DNA of 64,000 nt from Dechloromonas sp. (lineage in GTDB: Bacteria; Pseudomonadota; Gammaproteobacteria; Burkholderiales; Rhodocyclaceae), in contig JAQUAX010000003.1 of the NCBI GenBank assembly GCA_028687035.1, positions 62,001 to 126,000 of the forward strand. Reading direction: 5' to 3'. Position numbers and translations under genes: made by a program. Within the stretch, counting starts at the first letter, position 1. Each line of letters opens with the position of its first letter. Below, in pieces: positions 56,713 through 64,000 of the stretch. The notes beneath the pieces were generated by a model, which ran no database searches, was not told the DNA's origin, and saw only the letters and a program-made list of their open reading frames with translations.

Positions 56713-58343
56713 TGCGTGTTCTCCTTGCGACGGCGGGTGATGATGCGAACCAGGCCATGGACGGCGCCGGCGCCGATCGCGCCGACGATGGCCAGGCCGC
56801 CGAACAGGTCGACCCACGGGTTGCGGTCGCGGCCCGGCAGATAGATGTCGGTGATCGCCGCCAGCCGGCCGTCGGCCGAGCGGGTGTGGCATTCGGCGCA
56901 GGGAACGGCCTTTTCCTTGGGCGCGACCATGTGCGTGATGAACCAGTTCATCCGCGTCTCGATGAAGCCGAACTTGCCGCTGTAGGGCAGGCCGGCGTAA
57001 TCCATGCCCGCCTTGATCGACTTCGCGAAGTCGTAGTGCTTCCACAGCGCGGTGTCGTCGTCGCCGAACACGTGATTGACGACCAGCGTGTTGTTTTCGG
57101 TGTCGTACGGCTGCTTGCCGTGCATGACCTTGAATGGCCAGATGCGGGCGTTCGGGTCCCCGGCCGAGCCTTCGACGCGGTTCAGTTCGAGGACGCCGTC
57201 CTTGGTCACGAAGCCGTCGAGCTTGTCGGTGATCGTGACCTGCTGGACGACGCCGTTGTACCACTTGTACTCGGGACGGACGTTCTCGCCGTACTTGAAG
57301 TCGCCCTTGGCGGCCGAATACTTCAGGTGGCCGTGGTCGTCCTTGACGAACAGCGGCTTGCCGTCGGCGTCCATCTTGCCGGCCGTCGACCAGTCCCACA
57401 GCATCTTGGTGGCGACGCCGCCGCGCGCGAATTCGGGGATGTGGCAGGTCTGGCAGGCGACCTTGTTCGCGTGGTGGTTGATCTTGGCTTCCTTGTGCGG
57501 CGCCAGGCCGTGGCAGGATTCGCAGGTGGCCCGGTTGTGGTCGTCCTTGGGCAGGTCGAGGCCGTGCGTGTCCTTCGGGTTCGCCGCATAGCGGCTGCCC
57601 GACGGCTGGTGCGCGTTGAAGGTGTGGCAGTCGGCACAGACCATGTTGGCGCCGTCCTTGGCCATGTGCACGTCGAGTTCGCGCGACGGGTTCTTCAGCG
57701 ACGAGTCGAGGTCGCCGTGCTTGACGGCGTCGCCGCCGCCGCCGTTGAAGTGGCAGGCGCCGCAGTTGGCGCGGCCCGGCTTGCCGACGTGCTGCGCTAT
57801 CTTGGTCAGGTCGGGTGCCTGCACCTGCTTCTTGCCCGGCGGGCCTTCCATCGGTTCGTATTCGCGCGCTTCGTAAAGCGGGTGGCCGGCATTGGTGGCG
57901 AACTTCTTGTAGCCGCCGGTCGTGTCGTGGCAGGCCAGGCAGTCGACGTTGTCCTGGTTCGTGAAATCGAAGTTCTTGTCGGTCCAGCCGTAGCCGGCGT
58001 GGCAACTGGTGCAGCGCGGCTCGTTGGAGAGCGGGGAGCCGCAGAAATTGTTGGCCGCCCATTTCTTGCCCAGCGTCTTGCCAGTGCCCGGGCTCTTGCC
58101 TTCCCAGGTCCAGTGGATGCTCTTCATGACCTGATGTCCGGCCATGTTGTGGCAGCTCAGGCAGGCCTTGGTGACCTCGGGGCCGCTCTTGAACGGTCCC
58201 TTCAGGGCCTCGAGTTTGCTGTGGTCGGCCGTGGTCGCCGCTGCGACCGGCCCGGCGGGCGGCTGCTGGGCCGCCTGCGCGCCGAACAGCAGCGTGCAGC
58301 CGAACCAGGCCACGGCGATCGAACGCCATGATTGGTTGAACAT
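56709..58343 (-). CDS. octahaem c-type cytochrome, tetrathionate reductase (OTR) family
   Basis: A 544-residue exported multihaem protein with a signal peptide (IAVAWFGCTLLFGAQAA) and exactly eight CxxCH motifs: CLSCH, CTSCH, CLACH, CGACH, CADCH, CESCH, CQTCH, CAECH. The C-terminus has a TM helix (LFGGLAIVGAIGAGAVHGLV) anchoring it near its cytochrome b partner. The OTR family reduces tetrathionate, nitrite or hydroxylamine in vitro; the physiological substrate is uncertain. GGGGGAAG precedes the ATG. A sigma-54-like promoter and TGGCA-type repeats lie upstream. Confidence 0.93.
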   Translation of the reverse strand: MFNQSWRSIAVAWFGCTLLFGAQAAQQPPAGPVAAATTADHSKLEALKGPFKSGPEVTKACLSCHNMAGHQVMKSIHWTWEGKSPGTGKTLGKKWAANNFCGSPLSNEPRCTSCHAGYGWTDKNFDFTNQDNVDCLACHDTTGGYKKFATNAGHPLYEAREYEPMEGPPGKKQVQAPDLTKIAQHVGKPGRANCGACHFNGGGGDAVKHGDLDSSLKNPSRELDVHMAKDGANMVCADCHTFNAHQPSGSRYAANPKDTHGLDLPKDDHNRATCESCHGLAPHKEAKINHHANKVACQTCHIPEFARGGVATKMLWDWSTAGKMDADGKPLFVKDDHGHLKYSAAKGDFKYGENVRPEYKWYNGVVQQVTITDKLDGFVTKDGVLELNRVEGSAGDPNARIWPFKVMHGKQPYDTENNTLVVNHVFGDDDTALWKHYDFAKSIKAGMDYAGLPYSGKFGFIETRMNWFITHMVAPKEKAVPCAECHTRSADGRLAAITDIYLPGRDRNPWVDLFGGLAIVGAIGAGAVHGLVRIITRRRKENTQ

Positions 58344-58378
58344 TGCTTCCCCCTTTTTTGAATATTAGGGAAGTCTTA

Positions 58379-58393
58379 TCAATATCCGTGCCA
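58379..58393 (-). promoter_or_regulatory. sigma-54-like promoter of the octahaem cytochrome operon
   Basis: Read leftward: TGGCAC-GGATA-TTGA (58393 to 58379). The -24 part is perfect; the -12 part has TTGA for TTGC. The ATG is ~36 bp downstream. Confidence 0.6.
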
Positions 58394-58438
58394 TGCCGTT
58401 TTCGGCCGGCAATTCACTATTAATCAATGGCTTGAATA

Positions 58439-58481
58439 TGGCATATTCTGCCAAATCGCTGCCATTTGTCTTATATGGCAG
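58439..58481. promoter_or_regulatory. paired TGGCA inverted repeats, probable enhancer for the PAS sigma-54 activator
   Basis: TGGCA-TATTC-TGCCA (58439-58453) is one palindrome. CTGCCAT (58459-58465) and ATGGCAG (58475-58481) form a second. They lie 45-90 bp upstream of the -24 element. TGGCA also recurs four times at 54225-54270 near the activator's own start. Confidence 0.55.
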
Positions 58482-58519
58482 TTCGTTGGCGGTTTTTGCC
58501 GCTGCGCCGGCGGCTGGGT

Positions 58520-59971
58520 TCAGTGCCGGGTCGCGTCGCGGTACAGCGCCGCGTAATCGCGTGCCGCGTGTTCCCACGAGAAGTCGCGGCGCATGCCGTT
58601 CTGCTGGATGCGCTGCCACAGGCGCCGGTCGCGCCAGGCCGCGGCGGCGCGTTCGAGCGCGAGCCACAGCGCGTGCGGGGTGTCGGCGTCGAGCACGAAG
58701 CCGCAGGCGGTCCGTTCGGCCAGGCTGTCGGGGCTGACATCGACGACGGTGTCGGCCAGGCCGCCGGTCGCGCGGACGACGGGCGGCGTGCCGTAGCGCA
58801 GGCTGTACATCTGGTTCAGGCCGCAGGGCTCGAAGCGCGACGGCATCACGAAGCTGTCGGCGCCGGCCTCGATGCGGTGGGCCAGGCCTTCGTCGAAGCC
58901 GATGCGCACCGCGATCTGCCCCGGATGGCGTTCGGCCAGCGCGCGGTAGCCGGCTTCCATCGCGCGGTCGCCGCTGCCCAGCACGGCGAGTTGGGCCGGC
59001 AGGTGGGGCAGGCCGTCGGCGACGGTGAGCAGCAGGTCCAGCCCCTTCTGGTGGGTCAGCCGGCTGACGACGCCGAACAGCGGGCGGTCGACGGCTTCGT
59101 CCAGGCCCATTTCGCGCTGCAGCGCCGCCTTGTTGATGCGCTTCGCGGCCAGCCGGTTGGCCGCGTAGGGGGCGGCCAGCGCCGGGTCGTCGGCCGGGTT
59201 CCACTGCGCGGTGTCGACGCCGTTCAGGATGCCGCGCAGCTGTCCGGCGCGATGGCGCAGCAGCGGCGCCAGGCCGTAGCCGAAATGCTCGTCCTGGATT
59301 TCGCGGGCATAGGTCGGGCTGACCGTCGAGATCAACGTCGCCAGTTGCAGGCCGGCCTTCAGGAAGGACAGCTGGCCGTGGTACTCGACGCCGTCGAAGC
59401 GCCAGGCGGCGTCCGGCAGGCCCAGCGCGGCGAGCAGCGGGCGGTCGAAGCAGCCCTGGAAGGCGATGTTGTGCACGGTGACGACGCTGGCCGCGCCGCC
59501 CTGGTAATGCAGGAAGGCGGGGGCGAGCGCGGTCTGCCAGTCGTTGGCATGGACGACGTCGGGGCGCCAGGCGAGCGGCGACGCAGGCTGGCCGAGCAGC
59601 GCGGCGACCCGCGACAGCAGCCCGAAGCGCAGCCCGTTGTCGGCCCAGTCGTGGCCGGCCGGGTCGAGGTAGGGGTTGCCCGGGCGGTCGTACAGCGCCG
59701 GGCAGTCGAGCAGCAGCAGCGGCAGTCCGCCGGACTCGGCGCCGAGCAGCCGGGCCGCCGGCAGCCCCGGCGCCAGCGCCGGCAGTTCGGCGAGCACGGC
59801 CGCCTGCGGGAAGGCCGCGCGCAACGCCGGGTAGTTCGGCAGCAGCACGCGGATGTCGGTGCCCGCCCGGCGCAGCGCGGCCGGCAGCGCGCCGGCGACG
59901 TCGCCCAGCCCGCCGGTCTTGACCCAGGGCGCCATTTCGGCGGTGGCGAACAGCACGGCGGGCGATTTCAT
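58520..59971 (-). CDS. glgA: glycogen synthase (ADP-glucose type)
   Basis: A 483-residue GT5 enzyme that extends alpha-1,4-glucan from ADP-glucose. The N-terminal K-x-G-G-L motif (WVKTGGLGDVAGALPAAL), DVVHANDWQTAL, and the C-terminal FEPCGLNQMYSLRYGT with RATGGLADTV are present. Length is typical. Its start overlaps the pgi stop (ATGA). Confidence 0.97.
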   Translation of the reverse strand: MKSPAVLFATAEMAPWVKTGGLGDVAGALPAALRRAGTDIRVLLPNYPALRAAFPQAAVLAELPALAPGLPAARLLGAESGGLPLLLLDCPALYDRPGNPYLDPAGHDWADNGLRFGLLSRVAALLGQPASPLAWRPDVVHANDWQTALAPAFLHYQGGAASVVTVHNIAFQGCFDRPLLAALGLPDAAWRFDGVEYHGQLSFLKAGLQLATLISTVSPTYAREIQDEHFGYGLAPLLRHRAGQLRGILNGVDTAQWNPADDPALAAPYAANRLAAKRINKAALQREMGLDEAVDRPLFGVVSRLTHQKGLDLLLTVADGLPHLPAQLAVLGSGDRAMEAGYRALAERHPGQIAVRIGFDEGLAHRIEAGADSFVMPSRFEPCGLNQMYSLRYGTPPVVRATGGLADTVVDVSPDSLAERTACGFVLDADTPHALWLALERAAAAWRDRRLWQRIQQNGMRRDFSWEHAARDYAALYRDATRH

Positions 59972-61557
59972 CAGCGGTCTCCGGTCAGCGCGGCGAGCAG
60001 GCCGCGGGTCGAGGCGTCGAAGGCGCCGGGGTCGCCGTGGCCGGCGAACAGCGGGCTCAGCCGTCCGGCCAGCTGCTTGCCGAGTTCGACGCCCCACTGG
60101 TCGAAGGAATTGATGTCCCACAGCACGCCCTGGCAGAACACCTTGTGCTCGTACAGCGCGATCAGCTGGCCCAGCGTGTAGGGCGTCAGCGCCGGCAGCA
60201 CCAGCGTCGTCGACGGCTGGTTGCCCGGGAACACCTTGTACGGCACCAGCGCCTCCGGCGTGCCGGCGGCTTCGGCTTCGGCGGCGGTCTGCCCGAAGGC
60301 GAGCGCCGCCGACTGCGCCAGGCAGTTGGCGAGCAGCGCCGGGTGGTGGCCGGCCAGCGGGAAATCGGCCTGGCGCAGCGCGATGAAGTCGCAGGGCACC
60401 AGCCGGCCGCCCTGGTGCAGCAGCTGGAAGAAGGAATGCTGGCCGTTGGTGCCGGCCTCGCCCCACAGGATGGGCGCGACCGGCGCGGCGAGCGGCCGGC
60501 CGGCGCGGTCGACCGACTTGCCGTTGCTTTCCATCTCGAGCTGCTGCAGGTAGGCCGGCAGCAGCGACAGCGACTGGCTGTAGGGCAGCACCGCCGCGGT
60601 CGACGCGCCGAGGAAGCTCGAATTCCAGACGCCGAGCAGGGCCAGCGTCAGCGGCAGGTTGTCGGCCGGCGGCGCTTCCATGAAATGGCGGTCGAGCGCC
60701 GCGGCACCGGCCAGCAGCTGTTCGAAGTGGTGCCAGCCGACGGCCAGCGCGAGCGGCAGGCCGACCGCCGACCACAGCGAGAAGCGGCCGCCGACCCAGT
60801 CCCAGAACTGGAACACCTGGTCGGACGGGATGCCGAATTCCAGCGTGCGGACCAGGTTGGTCGACAGCGCGACGAAATGCCGGGCCACCGCCGATTCGCC
60901 GCCGGCGGCGACCAGCCAGTCGCGCGCGGTGCGCGCATTGGTCAGCGTCTCCAGCGTCGTGAAGGTCTTGCTGGCGACGACGAACAGCGTGCTGCGCGGA
61001 TCGAGCCGGCCAAGCAGCGGCGCGATGTCGGCGCCGTCGATGTTGGACACGAAATGCACCGCGATGTCCGGCTGCTGCCACGCGCCCAGCGCGCGGGCGG
61101 CCATGCGCGGGCCGAGGTCGGAGCCGCCGATGCCGATATTCACGACGTCGGTGATGCGCTGGCCGGCGAAGCCGCGCCATTCCCCGCTGTGAATCCGTTC
61201 GCAGCAGCGCTGCAGCCGGGACAGCACGGAGCGCACCTCGGCCGGCGCGGCGTCGCCGGCGCGCAGCGCCATGTGGCGGACGGCGCGGCCCTCGGTGTGG
61301 TTGATCGGCTCGCCGGCAGCCATTCGGCGCTTCCAGCCGGCGACGTCGGCCGCCTCGGCGAGGTCGCGCAGCAGCGCCAGCGTGGTCGCGTCGATCCGCT
61401 GCTTCGAGAAGTCGAGCAGCAGGCCGTCGTGGCGCAGCGAGAAGCGGGCGAAACGCCCGTCGCCGTCTTCGGAAAACAGCTCGCGCAGGTGGCGCGGGCG
61501 CATCAGGCCGGCGTGCGCGACGAGCGCCTGCCAGGCCGGTGTTGCAGTCAGGGTCAT
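59971..61557 (-). CDS. pgi: glucose-6-phosphate isomerase
   Basis: A 528-residue enzyme interconverting glucose-6-phosphate and fructose-6-phosphate. Signatures: VNIGIGGSDLGPRM, VVASKTFTTLETLTN, GGRFSLWSAVGLPLAL and the C-terminal GVLWDINSFDQWGVELGKQL. Both ends overlap neighbours by 4 bp, so glgP-pgi-glgA is a tightly coupled operon. Confidence 0.98.
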   Translation of the reverse strand: MTLTATPAWQALVAHAGLMRPRHLRELFSEDGDGRFARFSLRHDGLLLDFSKQRIDATTLALLRDLAEAADVAGWKRRMAAGEPINHTEGRAVRHMALRAGDAAPAEVRSVLSRLQRCCERIHSGEWRGFAGQRITDVVNIGIGGSDLGPRMAARALGAWQQPDIAVHFVSNIDGADIAPLLGRLDPRSTLFVVASKTFTTLETLTNARTARDWLVAAGGESAVARHFVALSTNLVRTLEFGIPSDQVFQFWDWVGGRFSLWSAVGLPLALAVGWHHFEQLLAGAAALDRHFMEAPPADNLPLTLALLGVWNSSFLGASTAAVLPYSQSLSLLPAYLQQLEMESNGKSVDRAGRPLAAPVAPILWGEAGTNGQHSFFQLLHQGGRLVPCDFIALRQADFPLAGHHPALLANCLAQSAALAFGQTAAEAEAAGTPEALVPYKVFPGNQPSTTLVLPALTPYTLGQLIALYEHKVFCQGVLWDINSFDQWGVELGKQLAGRLSPLFAGHGDPGAFDASTRGLLAALTGDR

Positions 61558-64000
61558 AGCCAGATCATCAGGCCGGTTTCGAAGGGGTGGATCAGCGCCG
61601 GGTGCGCCGGGAAGATGCGCAGCCGGTATTCGAGCTTGCCGCACAGCTCCGGCGTCAGTTCCAGCCGGTACAGCGCCTCGCCGTTTTCGGCGTGGCCGGC
61701 GAAATGCAGCGCGTAGCGGCGGACGCGGCCGTGTCCCGGGCGGTGGCCGGGGCGGCCGACCAGGGCCTCGACGGTGACGTCGGCCGGGGCCAGGCCGTTC
61801 AGCTGCACGGCCAGCTCGACATGCACCGAGTGGCCGAAGCGCAGCCGGCGTTCCGGCGAGTCGAGCCGGCGCAGGCGGACGCCCGGCCAGGCGGCGCGGA
61901 CCCGGGATTTCCACGCGGCGACGTCGCGGGCCGCCGCGAAATCGGCGTCGGCGTAGCGTCGACCGTGGGCGGCGGCCGGACCGTAGAATTTCTGCGCGTA
62001 TTCGCCGACCATGCGGATCACGTTGAAACGCGGCGAGATGCTGGCGATCGAGCGCTTCGCCATCGCGATCCATTCCGGCGAATAGCCCATCGGGCCGGTC
62101 CGGTAATAGGTCGGGATCACGTGGTCCTGCAGCAGTTCGTACAGCGCGCGGGCTTCCTCGGCGTCGCGCTGGGCGTCGTCGAGATGGCCGGGCACCGGCT
62201 TGATCGCCCAGCCGTTGGGCAGGCCTTCGCCCTCGTCGTAGCCTTCGCCCCACCAGCCGTCGAGCACCGACAGGTTGAGCGCGCCGTTCATCGCCGCCTT
62301 CATGCCCGAGGTGCCTGACGCTTCCAGCGGGTAGATCGGGTTGTTCAGCCAGACGTCGACGCCGGCAACCAGCGAGCGCGACAGGTGCAGGTCGTAGCCC
62401 TCGACCAGCAGGATGCGTCCCTCGAATTCGGGCAGCCGGGCCATCTGGGCGATCTGGCGGATGATTTCCTGGCCCGGCAGGTCGGCCGGGTGGGCCTTGC
62501 CGGCGAACAGGAAGAGTACCGGCCGGTCGGCCTGCTCGATGATCTCGCGCAGCCAGGACGGGTCCTGGAACAGCAGCGCGGCGCGCTTGTAGGTCGCGAA
62601 GCGGCGCGCGAAGCCGATGGTCAGCACCTTCGGGTTGTCCGGATCGACCAGCTTGAGCAGGCGGTCGAGGTGCGACGGCGAGCCCTGGTTGCGCTTGTGC
62701 TGCTCGCGGATGCGCTCGCGGACCAGTTCGAACAGCTTGGCCTTCAGCTGCTGGCGGATGCTCCAGAAGGTCGCGTCCGGAATCAGCTCGATGCCGTCCC
62801 AGTTGGCCGGGTCGGTCTGCCGTGCCTGCCAGCCGATGCCGAGGTAGCGCTCGAAGGTCTCGAACCACTCCGGGGCCAGGAAGGTCGGCAGGTGCACGCC
62901 GTTGGTCACGTACTCCATCGGGTTCTCGGCCGGCTCGATCTGCGGCCACAGGTAGCGGCAGATGTCGGCCGACACGTCGCCGTGGATGCGCGACACGCCG
63001 TTGTGGTGGCGCGAGCCGCGCAGCGCCAGCGCGGTCATGTTGAACTCGGCCTTGCCGGGTTCGGCGCCGAGCGCCAGCAGCTGCTCGCAGCCGATGCCCA
63101 GTTCCTGGCACCAGTGGGCGAAGTAGCGGCGGATCATTTCCTCGGCGAAATGGTCGTGGCCGGCCGGCACCGGGGTGTGCGTCGTGAACACGACGTTGGC
63201 GGCGACCGCCTCGAGCGCCGCGGCATAGGGCAGGCCGCCGGCGACCAGGCGGCGGATGCGCTCGAGGATCAGGAAGGCGGCATGGCCCTCGTTGACATGC
63301 CAGACCGTCGGCTTCAGGCCGAGCGCGGCGAGCGCGCGGACGCCGCCGATGCCGAGCAGGATTTCCTGCTCGATGCGCGTCGTCTTGTCGCCGCCGTACA
63401 GCCGGTGCGTGATGTCGCGGTCGTGTTCGGAATTCTGCGCCAGCCAGGTGTCGAGCAGCACCAGCCGGACGTGGCCGACGCGGACTTCCCAGACCTTGGC
63501 CTGCACGGTGCGTCCGGGCAGTTCGACCGGAACCAGGATTTCGCGGCCGTCGGCGTCGAGCACCGGGGACACCGGCAGGTCGTCGAAGTCGGAGTCGGTG
63601 TAGGTCGCGTGCTGGTGGCCGTCGGCGCTCAGCGTCTGCTGGAAGTAGCCCTGGCGGTAGAGCAGGCCGACGCCGACGAAGGGCAGGCCCAGGTCGCTGG
63701 CTGCCTTGCAGTGGTCGCCGGCCAGGATGCCGAGGCCGCCGGAGTAGATCGGCAGGCTCTCGTGGAAGCCGAATTCGGCGCAGAAATAGGCGATCAGGTC
63801 GTCGTCGCGAAAGGGATGGCCGTGCACGTGGGCCATGCCCGGCATCTCGTGATAGGTGTCGTAGGCCGACACGACGCGGCTCAGCGCGGCGAGGAAGACC
63901 GGGTTCTCGGCGGTGGCTTCCAGGCGCTTCTGGTCGGCCCGCTTCAGGAAGGCCTTGGGATTGTGGTTGGTCGCCTTCCACAGCGGCGCCGACAGGCTGG
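61554..64000 (-). CDS. glgP: alpha-glucan phosphorylase (5' end outside window)
   Basis: About 814 C-terminal residues of a GT35 phosphorylase; the frame is open to the right edge and the upstream residues (LWKATNHNPKAFLKRAD) fit the family's N-terminal domain. Conserved blocks: YSGGLGILAGDHCKAASDLG, WHVNEGHAAFLILER, and the pyridoxal-phosphate region EASGTSGMKAAMNGALNLSV. This is the shorter alpha-glucan family phosphorylase type with a C-terminal beta-rich extension. It degrades glycogen to glucose-1-phosphate. Confidence 0.96.
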   Translation of the reverse strand, partial: SLSAPLWKATNHNPKAFLKRADQKRLEATAENPVFLAALSRVVSAYDTYHEMPGMAHVHGHPFRDDDLIAYFCAEFGFHESLPIYSGGLGILAGDHCKAASDLGLPFVGVGLLYRQGYFQQTLSADGHQHATYTDSDFDDLPVSPVLDADGREILVPVELPGRTVQAKVWEVRVGHVRLVLLDTWLAQNSEHDRDITHRLYGGDKTTRIEQEILLGIGGVRALAALGLKPTVWHVNEGHAAFLILERIRRLVAGGLPYAAALEAVAANVVFTTHTPVPAGHDHFAEEMIRRYFAHWCQELGIGCEQLLALGAEPGKAEFNMTALALRGSRHHNGVSRIHGDVSADICRYLWPQIEPAENPMEYVTNGVHLPTFLAPEWFETFERYLGIGWQARQTDPANWDGIELIPDATFWSIRQQLKAKLFELVRERIREQHKRNQGSPSHLDRLLKLVDPDNPKVLTIGFARRFATYKRAALLFQDPSWLREIIEQADRPVLFLFAGKAHPADLPGQEIIRQIAQMARLPEFEGRILLVEGYDLHLSRSLVAGVDVWLNNPIYPLEASGTSGMKAAMNGALNLSVLDGWWGEGYDEGEGLPNGWAIKPVPGHLDDAQRDAEEARALYELLQDHVIPTYYRTGPMGYSPEWIAMAKRSIASISPRFNVIRMVGEYAQKFYGPAAAHGRRYADADFAAARDVAAWKSRVRAAWPGVRLRRLDSPERRLRFGHSVHVELAVQLNGLAPADVTVEALVGRPGHRPGHGRVRRYALHFAGHAENGEALYRLELTPELCGKLEYRLRIFPAHPALIHPFETGLMIWL

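Noticed and set aside
58414..58427. FNR-like half-site upstream of the octahaem cytochrome
   Set aside because: The second half is poor and no -10 lies at the expected distance; the sigma-54 signals fit better.

Overview
The window is a very GC-rich chromosomal segment of a denitrifying betaproteobacterium. It looks most like the Rhodocyclales (Dechloromonas, Azospira, Azonexus relatives), judged from the clade II nitrous oxide reductase with a Sec-type leader, the nosB-D-G-H-F-L-Y arrangement, the NorCB-EF-QD cluster and the CydAB-CydX-CydP cluster. This placement is inference from gene content; no rRNA or tRNA gene was seen.

Layout. (1) 1-8055: a sigma-54 activator (partial), an inverted repeat, a near-perfect -24/-12 promoter, and a rightward cassette: acyl-CoA-dehydrogenase-fold flavoprotein lacking the usual catalytic Glu, rubredoxin, NitT/TauT-type ABC importer, cyanase, OsmC-like protein, AhpD-like protein and rubredoxin reductase-like flavoprotein. 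(2) 8074-10585: two leftward accessory genes, an AAA ATPase with an AT-rich palindromic promoter and a low-GC TIR/deoxyribosyltransferase-like gene, the latter bracketed by two diverged copies of a ~47-bp repeat. (3) 11078-17524: nitric oxide reductase (norCB, norEF, norQ, a polyferredoxin gene, norD). (4) 17529-22121: a leftward copper-delivery and regulation operon (FixH-like, two Sco proteins, PCuAC, three unknown exported proteins, ending in a Crp/Fnr/Dnr regulator). (5) 22471-41461: nosZ copy 1, a c-type-haem sensor phosphorelay, nosZ copy 2, two cytochromes c, nosB, D, G, H, F, L, Y, a TlpA-like thioredoxin, then UbiE-like and MenA-like quinone genes. (6) 41475-48781: BASS transporter, a second NosD, a DsbD/CcdA-like protein, a MacB-type ABC efflux trio and a ZIP transporter. 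(7) 48888-54081: a cytochrome bd operon with a Rieske gene inside it. (8) 54266-58343: a PAS sigma-54 activator, a small membrane ORF, and an octahaem OTR-type cytochrome plus cytochrome b. (9) 58520-64000: glgA, pgi, glgP.

How it works together. The middle 30 kb is a nearly complete NO to N2 module: Nor reduces NO to N2O, NosZ reduces N2O to N2, NosG/H/B and two cytochromes plausibly carry electrons, NosDFY/NosL and the Sco/PCuAC operon supply sulfur and copper, and MenA/UbiE may supply a low-potential quinone. Six or seven promoters share one architecture: an FNR/Dnr-like box (TTGAT-N4-ATCAA type) separated from a -10 hexamer by 22 bp, or 23 bp in the weakest case. Three of them start transcription within about two bases of the start codon. 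The Dnr-type regulator lies at the end of an operon carrying such a box, so a feedback loop is likely. The two nosZ copies are almost identical in coding sequence while their flanks are diverged, and they share a 17-bp palindrome at the predicted start of transcription.
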